Assembly: GCA_012960225.1 (NCBI GenBank)
Contig: DUBS01000054.1
Span: forward strand, 1 to 64,000
Length of the DNA stretch: 64,000 nucleotides
From: Gemmatimonadota bacterium
Lineage (GTDB): Bacteria; Gemmatimonadota; Gemmatimonadetes; Longimicrobiales; Gaopeijiaceae
Direction of reading: 5' to 3'
Shown here: positions 27,684 through 36,044 of the stretch, piece by piece
Numbering within the stretch: the stretch's first letter is position 1
Layout: each line of letters begins with the position of its first letter
Notes under the pieces: generated by a model
Told to the model about the DNA's origin: nothing
The model's input: only the letters and a program-made list of their open reading frames with translations
Database searches by the model: none
Program-made: the position numbers and the translations under genes

Positions 27684-29909
27684 TCAACCCGCCGCAAGCC
27701 TCCATACCTGCGCAACTAGAAAGCACACAGTCAACCCCATCGCCAGTGGCATTAGTGTGGCGACCGCGGTCCATCTTGTGCTACGGGTCTCCTTATAAAT
27801 CGTATAGATCGTTGTAGAACAAGGGTTATGTAGAAGGCTGAAGAGCATCAAGTTGACCCCAGTCAATAGCGTCCATCCACCTGCTCTCAATAGGTCACCT
27901 GTGGCACCTACACTGTCGAGCTCAAACATGACACCAGCCCCTTCTCCCATAGCAAACCCACCAGTCAAGGCCGTCAGCATCAGAACCGTTGGAATCACAA
28001 TTTCGTTGGCTGGAATTGCTAGCACGTAAGCCACTAGGATTACTCCATTCATTCCGAGGAGAAGCCCAGCCGGATCAAGCCAGTCCACTGCATGGTGTGC
28101 CAGGCTCACACCATTGAGGCTGATGTTCGAAATCAACCAAATCAATGCACCAGCCGGAATCGCGAAAATAACCGCCCGCCAGAGCACAATCAGTGTCCGA
28201 TCGATAATCGAGGTATAGAGTGTTCGCCAAACCTGTGGAGGACGGTAGGGCGGTAGCTCCAGACTGAAACTCGTTGCTTCCCCACGAAGCACAGTCCGAG
28301 ACAAGATCCAAGACGAAAGAAACATCATGACGATCCCTAGGAGCGCGATACCCACAACGGCACCAGCACTGATTAAGCCCCCCAATTGTGACGGCGCCAA
28401 GGCACCAACAAAGATTGTCGCGATCAGAATCTGGGTTGGCCAGCGGCCATTACATAGAGAGAAATTATTCGTAATGATCGCAACTAGGCGCTCCCGAGGA
28501 GAATCAATAACGCGGGTAGCCACTACACCGGCTGCGTTACAGCCGAATCCCATACACATCGTCAGAGCCTGTTTGCCGTGCGCTCCAGCCTTACGAAAGA
28601 GAGAATCGAGATTAAACGCTACCCTGGGCAGATAACCAAAATCTTCAAGCAGGGTAAAAAGAGGGAAGAAAATCGCCATTGGTGGCAACATGACAGCTAT
28701 CACCCAGGCCGTAGCGAGATACACTCCGTCCAGCAACAAGCCATCAAGCCACCACGGTATCCCAATACCGAGCGCGAGAGCTTTCAGGGCACTGTGCCCG
28801 TTATCAATTAGTACTGTTGCTAAAATGGAAGACGGGACATTGGCACCTTCGATAGTGATCCAAAACACTACCGCTAGAATGAGCAGCATGAGAGGGAAAC
28901 CAAAAACCCGACTTGTGAGCCACTCGTCCATCTTTCGGTCGAAAGCGATACCCACCTTCTTGAGTCCTCTAACCTGGACCCGAGCTGCTATCTGTTCAGC
29001 AACTTCGTAAGCACGGTGTGTTACGACATCTTGGAAATTCGAGGGGAGACTCCACCTCAGGCTTATCGCCTTCTTTAGTACCCGCTGACGTACTTCCGCT
29101 GCAGCAATTTCGACTAATGCACCTGACTCATCATGAACCAGTTGCCCTAACTCACCCGAATGAACAGCCCCCTCGACGGCCTCGTCAGCATTTAGGAGTC
29201 TAAGGGCCACCCATCGCGCATTCGGGATATCCGGAAATGCATCGTGAATCACTGGAACCAACTGATCCAGGGCAGCTTCGATTTCAGCTGTGTGCTCCTC
29301 AACCCGGTCGGCAGCCACAGCATCTGTTCTCAGCGCGACTGCATGGGCAGCAGAGAGAAGATTATCAATCCCAACCCCCTCTCGGGCGATACCCTGCACA
29401 ACAGGCACCCCCAACTCCCCCTCAAGCTTCACTGGGTCCACAGCAATACCGTGTCGGCGAGCCTCATCCACTAAGTTGAGGAAAACAACAACTCGGTCAG
29501 TGATTTCCAGAATCTGCAACACCAGGTTCAGGTTCCGCTCGAGCCTAGTCGCGTCCACAACCACAACAGTCACATCTGGCCGACCAAACAAAACAAAGTC
29601 CCGCGCTACTTCCTCGTCTGCACTACCGGCTACTAGTGAGTACGTACCAGGTAGGTCGACAACCTTGGCTCGCTTACCCTCATGAACAAACGCACCCTCA
29701 GCTCGCACCACAGTTTTTCCCGGCCAGTTGCCAGTGTGCTGCCGGAGACCCGTAAGCTCATTGAAGACTGTACTCTTGCCGACGTTAGGATTTCCTGCGA
29801 GGGCGATCAGGTAATCCCACTTGTCAGTGCTTATCCCCAAACGGACAAGACTCTTTGCGCGATGCTGCGCACAGGAGATACAAGGGTCGGCTGTAAAAGC
29901 TGGCATCAA
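27684..29909 (-). CDS. feoB: FeoB-type ferrous iron transporter (second, divergent copy)
   Basis: 741 residues. The N-terminus has a CISC pair (residues 9-12) before the G domain, with G1 GNPNVGKST, G3 DLPGTYSL and G4 NLVD. The membrane domain has a first gate MGFGCNAAGVVATR, keeping the Cys but lacking the Pro seen in the other copy (SGYACAIPAI), and a second region NEIVIPTVLMLTALTGG. Two FeoB types in one locus suggest different metals or conditions, for example Fe(II) and Mn(II); this is inference. The start codon overlaps the stop of the DtxR-like regulator (ATGA), so expression is tied to it. Confidence 0.92.
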   Translation of the reverse strand: MMPAFTADPCISCAQHRAKSLVRLGISTDKWDYLIALAGNPNVGKSTVFNELTGLRQHTGNWPGKTVVRAEGAFVHEGKRAKVVDLPGTYSLVAGSADEEVARDFVLFGRPDVTVVVVDATRLERNLNLVLQILEITDRVVVFLNLVDEARRHGIAVDPVKLEGELGVPVVQGIAREGVGIDNLLSAAHAVALRTDAVAADRVEEHTAEIEAALDQLVPVIHDAFPDIPNARWVALRLLNADEAVEGAVHSGELGQLVHDESGALVEIAAAEVRQRVLKKAISLRWSLPSNFQDVVTHRAYEVAEQIAARVQVRGLKKVGIAFDRKMDEWLTSRVFGFPLMLLILAVVFWITIEGANVPSSILATVLIDNGHSALKALALGIGIPWWLDGLLLDGVYLATAWVIAVMLPPMAIFFPLFTLLEDFGYLPRVAFNLDSLFRKAGAHGKQALTMCMGFGCNAAGVVATRVIDSPRERLVAIITNNFSLCNGRWPTQILIATIFVGALAPSQLGGLISAGAVVGIALLGIVMMFLSSWILSRTVLRGEATSFSLELPPYRPPQVWRTLYTSIIDRTLIVLWRAVIFAIPAGALIWLISNISLNGVSLAHHAVDWLDPAGLLLGMNGVILVAYVLAIPANEIVIPTVLMLTALTGGFAMGEGAGVMFELDSVGATGDLLRAGGWTLLTGVNLMLFSLLHNPCSTTIYTIYKETRSTRWTAVATLMPLAMGLTVCFLVAQVWRLAAG

Positions 29910-30946
29910 CCGGCCACCTCAACGAGAGATTCTGTTCTTTCGATTCTGATCCATGCAGCTTGGCTTCTGCGCAGAGCGATGAGCGCCCCACGAATCAGAT
30001 ACGCAACTGGATCTCCGGCTGCGCTCTCCATATCTACCCTGATCTCTGTGCCCCTAACTACCCCAAGGTCGAGAAGACGCCTTCGCTCACTACCCCGGCA
30101 CGCAGGAGAGATATCAATGACTCGTGCTGTTTCTCCAAGATCCAGATCAGCCAAAGTTACGGGCCGGCTGCCTGTGTGCTGACCTTCGGGTAGAACCCGC
30201 ACCGTAACGTTTTGTGCTTCCACCATATTAATCCGATACTCACTTCCATCCACTAGAACCCGAACTTGTCGGTTATCTCGCTCTATTGCCTCGACCCGAC
30301 CACCGAGTACTAAGCCGCGATTGAGTAACCCATTGAAGATCTCCCGAGGTTCATCCTCGAGATGGATGACCTCCAATGCCATTCCCAGGGGGGCTAGCCC
30401 CAGGCTCAGTTGTTCGACGTCTGGCAATTCACCACTAGCTGTCGGAATAGGGTCGCCATGAGGATCCCAACGTGGGTGGCCGAGCCGAGCGGATAAGGCA
30501 TCAGCCTGCTCAGCTGAAAGACTGTGCTCCATTACTTCGGCTTCGTCATGCCACTCTACTGCAGGCACCCCTGTCCGATCTGCGAGGTACCGTTCCCACA
30601 AACGGTGTGTCCGGACCAGTCGCAGAGCAGATTCTCGCCCAGGCTTGGTGAGAGTCAGGCCTTCTCTTCCTGGGTGGACAAAATCTGATTCGGTTAGTCG
30701 AGTTACAAGTTTAGCTGCATCATCAGTGGAGATTGTTAGCCGACCCGCGAGACTCTCCAGCGTCGGCGTCCTACCAGCCTGTTCCCACATATAAAAATGC
30801 TTCAGTGCATCCTCAAGTTGCACCTGTTTCGTCAAGCGGAAACTCTGTGACAGACGAGCGTAGATACCTCCCCGAGGCCAGAACATGACCATCAGGACCG
30901 TCACCGAGCCGGCAAAAACCGTAAGAGCAAAGAGTGGATCAACCAT
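29906..30946 (-). CDS. Membrane-anchored DtxR-family regulator with FeoA-like domains
   Basis: 346 residues. One hydrophobic helix at about 5-24 (FALTVFAGSVTVLMVMFW) comes first. A winged-helix DtxR domain covers about 40-110 (LEDALKHFYMWEQAGRTPTLESLA, LTLTKPGRESALRLVRTHRLWERYL). The metal-binding and dimerisation domain covers about 110-180 with HDEAEVMEHSLS and LGHPRWDPHGDPIP, which keep the typical Glu, His and Asp ligands. The C-terminal half holds two FeoA/SH3-like segments (about 180-265 and 270-340). DtxR proteins repress metal uptake genes when Fe(II) or Mn(II) is bound; an N-terminal membrane anchor is unusual. A palindrome with DtxR-box features lies 33 bases upstream, suggesting autoregulation. 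Confidence 0.85.
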   Translation of the reverse strand: MVDPLFALTVFAGSVTVLMVMFWPRGGIYARLSQSFRLTKQVQLEDALKHFYMWEQAGRTPTLESLAGRLTISTDDAAKLVTRLTESDFVHPGREGLTLTKPGRESALRLVRTHRLWERYLADRTGVPAVEWHDEAEVMEHSLSAEQADALSARLGHPRWDPHGDPIPTASGELPDVEQLSLGLAPLGMALEVIHLEDEPREIFNGLLNRGLVLGGRVEAIERDNRQVRVLVDGSEYRINMVEAQNVTVRVLPEGQHTGSRPVTLADLDLGETARVIDISPACRGSERRRLLDLGVVRGTEIRVDMESAAGDPVAYLIRGALIALRRSQAAWIRIERTESLVEVAG

Positions 30947-30967
30947 AAGGGAGCGGGCACCACGACT

Positions 30968-30976
30968 AATATACCA
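30968..30976 (-). promoter_or_regulatory. Extended -10 candidate for the regulator-feoB2 transcript
   Basis: Read on the minus strand it is TGGTATATT, an extended -10 element 22 bases before the regulator start. A poor -35 hexamer would fall inside the palindrome at 30979-31000, so a bound repressor would block RNA polymerase. Confidence 0.4.
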
Positions 30977-30978
30977 GT

Positions 30979-31000
30979 AAATTTAGGCGAGACTAAATTT
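30979..31000 (-). promoter_or_regulatory. Candidate DtxR-type operator
   Basis: AAATTTAG-GCGAGA-CTAAATTT is a perfect 8-bp inverted repeat with a 6-base centre. The inner part TTTAGGC..GACTAAA resembles DtxR/MntR boxes (TTAGG arms). It lies between the extended -10 and the upstream gene, 33 bases ahead of a DtxR-family gene. Self-regulation is the simplest reading. Confidence 0.6.
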
Positions 31001-31097
31001 TACCTCGAACGGAGAGTGCGTCAACGCTAAAACCAACCTATTTCAGGACCGTTCTAGAACCTGAACCAGAGTATGGGTTTGGGATTGCAAATAGGTA

Positions 31098-31505
31098 TTA
31101 AGGACGTCTGATCACCCATTGGTATTCGAAAGGTAAAGACTCTCCGGGCCCCAAGGTCCCACTACGGTCAAATTGGACAGTCCCGTCGACAGAGACTGCA
31201 AGCCTCACTACCTCCGGTAAGTCACCATTGTTAATGAGTGTAGCCGAAATACGAGCTTCTTCATTTAGTGCATAAATCTGAGTGTAGTCTTCGGTAATTT
31301 GGATCGTATCTGCATTACCGAAGACTCTAGTGTCATCGATTGTCCGGAAGCGAGTCGAGACAACCAAGGAAAGGTGGTCCGGTGCAGTTACTTCAACGGT
31401 TACGGTGGCACTCTTGGGTAGGTCAGCTACAGTGCAGCTGACCGAAATGAGCAGCATAAAAGTTACCGCGTAATTTCTTACTGTTTCGACACGCTTAATA
31501 GTCAT
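31098..31505 (-). CDS. Small lipoprotein of unknown function
   Basis: 135 residues. The signal MTIKRVETVRNYAVTFMLLISVSC ends in a plausible lipobox (ISVSC). The mature part is a single beta-sandwich-like domain (ATVTVEVTAPDHLSLVVSTRF, LNEEARISATLINNGDLPEVVRLAV, GPGESLPFEYQWVI) resembling CARDB-type immunoglobulin folds, which are often adhesive or structural. No catalytic motif. It is transcribed alone toward the DtxR-like gene and is divergent from the multicopper oxidase. Confidence 0.65.
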   Translation of the reverse strand: MTIKRVETVRNYAVTFMLLISVSCTVADLPKSATVTVEVTAPDHLSLVVSTRFRTIDDTRVFGNADTIQITEDYTQIYALNEEARISATLINNGDLPEVVRLAVSVDGTVQFDRSGTLGPGESLPFEYQWVIRRP

Positions 31506-31651
31506 CTTGTCTCCTGCCCTCTCATTTCAACCTTGCTATTGCCTATTGTCGGAAATAATTACTGCTTCTTCTCTTCAAGTGATTCCCCTGAATGACCCTG
31601 GCGTTCCCCGCCCTTCTCGCTGCTGGTTACAGAACACACCATCTTGCGTAT

Positions 31652-33883
31652 ATGCTCAATCTACAACGCCGGACTTTTATAGCCCTGCTGCTAGCGATGG
31701 CCGCTCCTGTAGCGACCGTAGGACAAATCCCTGGCGTATCACCTTTGTGTGTAGACCGTCCCCAGGTAACCGGGTCAGGACCCTTGCTGAGGCCAATTGA
31801 TGAGAGCCCCTCACGAACCAGAAGCCGGCCAGATCGTCCTGCCTCAGACCTGTTATGTATCGATCTCTTCTCCACTGCGAGTGGTAGAGACGCGGTTGGC
31901 GTTATTGAGCTAACCCGACCATGGTCCCCATTCGGGGTCACTGTGACTCCTCAAGGCCATCACCGACACCAGCTCAGATCATGGATCAGTGGATTGCCTG
32001 ACCCCTCTACTCTTGGCCCTTATCAAGCCTACATCGCGTGGGCGACCCCTCTTGAATTAGATCCGGTCATCAAGCTCGGCCCGGTATCAGACGGTGAGAA
32101 TAATCTGGGAGAAGTTTCATTCAATAAATTCATGGTGTTTGTTACCGCAGAAGCATCACTGGAAGTAGATCAGCGAAGCGGTCCTCTGGTCTTGCGAGGG
32201 CGTTCACCCTCGAGTCGCATGGGGGCACATGATCTTATGGCACTCGCCCCTTCAGCAGAGGTGGCCCCAGTGGAAACGAATCCAACTGAAAATGTCTGGA
32301 ATTTGCCCCCAATGTATGAGGGAGTGCCTATGCTTCCTGGGGTCATGGCGACTCGTCCACGATCATCACCTCTCCTTCCCACAAACACTGCTGATATCCC
32401 CCGTGCCGTGCCCTCCGAAGTTGTTGAGCTTCCTGACGGAGGCACGCTCGATCTCTTCGCGGGCTTTGTGCGACGTGAGATTCAAGGACATGAACTCACG
32501 ATGCTAGCCTTTAATAATCAACACCCTGGGCCGCTTATCAAGGTAAAAAAGGGTGTGACGATCTTCGTGAACTTCACGAATGAAACATCATTGCCCACAG
32601 CAGTTCATTGGCACGGAGTGCGCCTCGACAACCGTTATGACGGTGTCCCTGGATTGACCCAAGAGGCGGTACAACCTGGGCAGACATTCCGTTACCAAAT
32701 CTATTTCAAGGACGCAGGAACCTATTGGTATCATCCCCACCACCGGGAAGATCTGCAACAAGAGCTCGGACTTGCAGGGAACATACTGGTCGCGCCTATC
32801 TCAACTGACTACTACAGCCCTGTAAACCGCGAAGAAATCGTGATGCTCGACGATCTTGTACTCACAGAAGACGGCATAACTCCATTTGGGCTCGAATCAT
32901 CCAACTACATGTTGATGGGTCGGTTTGGGAACTTCTTTATCACGAATGGCGAACCGGAGTACAGCCTAGAGACCGACGCTGGAGAGGTCGTCCGATTTCA
33001 CTTCACGAACGCCTCAAATACAAGAACTTTCAATATTTCTTTCCGTCCGCGAACGGAACTGGATGCCAATGTCGTTCCCATCAAGGTTGTAGGCTCCGAT
33101 GTGGGAAAGTTCGAACATGAAGTCATTGTCGAAAGCATCGTCCTAGCTCCAGCAGAACGCTACGTAGTTGAAGTATTTTTCGACAAAGCAGGCTCATACG
33201 AACTCACAAACCATGTTCAAGGCATCAATCACAGGATGGGTGTGTTCTTGGAGGAAATCAGTATTCTGGGGACAATCACGGTGTCCGAATCCCGAACCGC
33301 AGTTGATCATCATCAAGCATTCGAAACACTCCGCACAAACCTAGATGTCATCACCGACATTGACCGGTATCGCAGCCATTTCGACCGCCCTGTCGATCAC
33401 GAGCTAGTGTTGACGCTTGAGGTCGATAGCCTTCCCCCAGCGATAGAGCAATCAATGCTGTATGACTGGGTCTACTTCAACCCTGTGGAATGGACCGGAA
33501 CCATGCCGGTGATGAATTGGGCAACCACTGGCGCTGAAGTGGAATGGATCCTACGGGATACCAGCACAGACGACGAAAACATGGAAGTTAATTGGACCTT
33601 TCAGGTCGGTGACGTAGTGAAGATTAGGATCCATAATGATCGTGGAGCTTTTCACTCTATGCAGCATCCGCTGCATATCCATGGGCAACGGTTCCTGATC
33701 CTTGAGCAGAACGGAGTGGCCAATAATAATCTAGTTTGGAAGGACACTGTGCTGTTGCCGGCAGGGTCATCTACAGACATCCTCCTTGAGCTCTCTAACC
33801 CCGGACGTTGGATGGTGCACTGCCACATTGCGGAGCATCTGGAGTCCGGTATGAAATTCGTTATCGACGTCGAAGGAAACTGA
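31652..33883 (+). CDS. Multicopper oxidase with long N-terminal extension
   Basis: The frame is open from 31592. I choose the ATG at 31652 because it starts a signal peptide with a Tat-like twin Arg (QRRTFIALLLAMAAPVATVGQ); neither start has a good ribosome box. 743 residues result. All copper sites are present: HWHG (about residue 319), YWYHPHH (about 362), HPLHIHG (about 670) and HCHIAEHLESGM (about 722), giving type 1, 2 and 3 copper. The first 230 residues precede the first cupredoxin domain and resemble nothing I know; part may be a separate beta domain. Laccase-like enzymes oxidise metals (Mn, Fe, Cu) or phenols in the periplasm. An amidohydrolase starts one base after the stop. Confidence 0.9.
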   Translation: MLNLQRRTFIALLLAMAAPVATVGQIPGVSPLCVDRPQVTGSGPLLRPIDESPSRTRSRPDRPASDLLCIDLFSTASGRDAVGVIELTRPWSPFGVTVTPQGHHRHQLRSWISGLPDPSTLGPYQAYIAWATPLELDPVIKLGPVSDGENNLGEVSFNKFMVFVTAEASLEVDQRSGPLVLRGRSPSSRMGAHDLMALAPSAEVAPVETNPTENVWNLPPMYEGVPMLPGVMATRPRSSPLLPTNTADIPRAVPSEVVELPDGGTLDLFAGFVRREIQGHELTMLAFNNQHPGPLIKVKKGVTIFVNFTNETSLPTAVHWHGVRLDNRYDGVPGLTQEAVQPGQTFRYQIYFKDAGTYWYHPHHREDLQQELGLAGNILVAPISTDYYSPVNREEIVMLDDLVLTEDGITPFGLESSNYMLMGRFGNFFITNGEPEYSLETDAGEVVRFHFTNASNTRTFNISFRPRTELDANVVPIKVVGSDVGKFEHEVIVESIVLAPAERYVVEVFFDKAGSYELTNHVQGINHRMGVFLEEISILGTITVSESRTAVDHHQAFETLRTNLDVITDIDRYRSHFDRPVDHELVLTLEVDSLPPAIEQSMLYDWVYFNPVEWTGTMPVMNWATTGAEVEWILRDTSTDDENMEVNWTFQVGDVVKIRIHNDRGAFHSMQHPLHIHGQRFLILEQNGVANNNLVWKDTVLLPAGSSTDILLELSNPGRWMVHCHIAEHLESGMKFVIDVEGN

Positions 33884-33884
33884 G

Positions 33885-35285
33885 ATGAAAGCCGTAGCCA
33901 CTTCATTAACATGTACTGCTGCCCTATTGATCGGAGTACTTCCGGTAGGCGCACAACCGTTCCAGGAGTTCATCGCCATTGGTGGGCCAGTCATCGCACT
34001 CACCAACGCGAAGGTAATAGATGGTACAGGTGCTCCAGCACGCACCGGACAAACGATCCTCATTGAAGGCGACCGAATCACAGCTGTCGGTTCAGATATA
34101 TCGGTTCCCACCGGTGCCAACCTCGTAGATCTTGCCGGACACACGGTTATTCCTGGATTAATTGGACTACATAATCACAGTTATTACACAGGCGGGCAGG
34201 GTCGTGCTGCACAGCTGTCATTTTCAGGATCGAGGCTTTACCTCGCATCTGGAGTTACAACAATTCGTACCACTGGTGCCAGGGCCCCGTACGAAGAGCT
34301 GAACCTCAAACGGGAGATCGAGGCCGGTCGAGCGATCGGGCCAACAATATTCGCGACCGGCCCCTACCTCACGGGTGAGCAAGGATCACAAACTATGACG
34401 CGCCTCCAGGGACCAGAACAAGCGCGCCGGGTCGTGCGCTATTGGGCGGAGGAGGGGGTTAGCTGGTTCAAAGCATATACCTGGATCTCACGAGCTGAAC
34501 TTGGGGCAGCCATAGAAGAGGCACACCGTCACGGGGTGAAAGTCACTGCACACCTGTGCTCAGTAGGTTATCGGGAAGCGGTCGCACTTGGAATCGATAA
34601 TCTCGAACACGGATTATTCGCTAACAGCGAGTACGCTCCTAACAAGGTTCCAGACGAATGCCCGCCCGGTTTCCGAAACACCTATGCAGATCTCGATGTG
34701 AACGGCTCAGATGTTCAGGCGACCTTCCAGGACATGATCCAGAATGATGTCGCAATGACTTCAACACTCGTGGTATACGAGATCTCAGTCTCTGGCCGTC
34801 CGCCGATCGATGAGCGTGTATATCAAGTGCTCGCGCCTGAGATCGCTGAGGAGGTGCGAGAAATCGCTATTGCCCGACGAGCGGGACAAGGCGCAATCGA
34901 TCCAGAAACGTTTGCCAAGGCAATGGAGTACGAACGAGCGTTTGTGCAAGCAGGAGGGACCTTGGCAGCCGGTGTGGACCCAACAGGATACGGTGCCGCC
35001 CCACCAGGGCTAGGTGATCAGCGGAATTACGAACTACTCCTCGAAGCTGGATTCTCCGTACCAGAAGTTGTTCAGATCATGAGTGGAAACGGAGCCAAGG
35101 TCCTGGGTGTACTTGACGACGTTGGTACGGTAGAGCCAGGAAAACTAGCTGATCTAGTGGTAATAGAAGGTGACTTGGAAGAGCTAGGAAATTTACACAG
35201 TACTAAGATCGTATTCCGCCATGGTATTGGCTGGGATTCACCCAAGCTCATTGACTCAGTGCGAGGGATAGTAGGTATCCGCTAG
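33885..35285 (+). CDS. Secreted metal-dependent amidohydrolase
   Basis: 466 residues, signal peptide MKAVATSLTCTAALLIGVLPVGAQ. The amidohydrolase TIM-barrel motifs are complete: first metal pair HNH in PGLIGLHNHSYY (about residue 97), the Lys in SWFKAYTW (about 195), His in VTAHL and NLEHGLF, and the metal Asp in AAGVDPTG (about 366). The C-terminal composite beta domain has VGTVEPGKLADLVVIEGD. These enzymes split amide, ester or imide bonds; the substrate is unknown (imidazolonepropionase/prolidase-type branch). It lies one base after the multicopper oxidase and is likely in the same operon. Confidence 0.92.
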   Translation: MKAVATSLTCTAALLIGVLPVGAQPFQEFIAIGGPVIALTNAKVIDGTGAPARTGQTILIEGDRITAVGSDISVPTGANLVDLAGHTVIPGLIGLHNHSYYTGGQGRAAQLSFSGSRLYLASGVTTIRTTGARAPYEELNLKREIEAGRAIGPTIFATGPYLTGEQGSQTMTRLQGPEQARRVVRYWAEEGVSWFKAYTWISRAELGAAIEEAHRHGVKVTAHLCSVGYREAVALGIDNLEHGLFANSEYAPNKVPDECPPGFRNTYADLDVNGSDVQATFQDMIQNDVAMTSTLVVYEISVSGRPPIDERVYQVLAPEIAEEVREIAIARRAGQGAIDPETFAKAMEYERAFVQAGGTLAAGVDPTGYGAAPPGLGDQRNYELLLEAGFSVPEVVQIMSGNGAKVLGVLDDVGTVEPGKLADLVVIEGDLEELGNLHSTKIVFRHGIGWDSPKLIDSVRGIVGIR

Positions 35286-35311
35286 AGACCTGGCTTACCG
35301 CTAACGAATAG

Positions 35312-35917
35312 ATGCTGTACCTAGGAGCTGCGCTGGTTGCGCCCGTAATGGGAGCAGCACTTTACCATGTCCTCCACAGTCGAGCAGCGGCCGTACGTAT
35401 CGTTGATGGCTTTGTCTATGTGGCAGTTCCGCTCCTCGTATTATGGCAAATTCTGCCCTATACCTGGACCGAGCAAAGCCTATTGCCGCCACTCATCATT
35501 GGTTCCGGGGTCCTCATACCCACCATTCTTGAACGAGCATCGAACGCTCTGGCACCACAGACCGATAACTTTGCCATTTTACTTAGCCTTTCAGGCCTAG
35601 TCTTACACGCTGTCCTTGAGGGTGTCGCCTTTACCCCAGGTAGTGATATCCTCGGTGTACCGTTCGTAGCCGCAGTGACTTTGCATCGAATTCCAGTAGG
35701 CCTCGTGATCTGGTGGCTTATTTGCCCACGGCATGGCGAACTTGCAGCCGCGGCTGCGGTAGTCAGCGTACCTGTCGCGACTGCCTTAGGGTATGTGGCT
35801 GGAATAGAGTTCTTGGGAGAATGGCAGGGCCAGGGATTGGAATTGTATCAGGCATTCGTGGCAGGCTCGCTGATCCATGTAGTCTTTCATCAAGGGCGAC
35901 ATGATCACCGCCACTGA
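35312..35917 (+). CDS. Short ZIP-like metal transporter family protein
   Basis: 201 residues with about seven hydrophobic segments. Two ZIP signatures are visible: LHAVLEGVAF (helix IV, His and Glu) and LHRIPVGL (helix V, where ZIPs usually have HKxPEG, so the second Glu is Val here). The C-terminus HQGRHDHRH is His-rich. The protein is shorter than usual ZIPs (about 250-300) and lacks a long cytoplasmic His loop. It may move a divalent metal, or be a degenerate relative. It lies 26 bases after the amidohydrolase in the same direction. Confidence 0.65.
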   Translation: MLYLGAALVAPVMGAALYHVLHSRAAAVRIVDGFVYVAVPLLVLWQILPYTWTEQSLLPPLIIGSGVLIPTILERASNALAPQTDNFAILLSLSGLVLHAVLEGVAFTPGSDILGVPFVAAVTLHRIPVGLVIWWLICPRHGELAAAAAVVSVPVATALGYVAGIEFLGEWQGQGLELYQAFVAGSLIHVVFHQGRHDHRH

Positions 35918-36044
35918 TCTCAACAAGACTGAGATAAAAGTCATAGTCATAAAGACGAGAGCTGGCGAAGACACATCTCGCCAAGGTATTCATGGTAGTT
36001 AGAGGCAATGTGCTTGCGTACCTCTGATATGAGAAACCAAGTCA

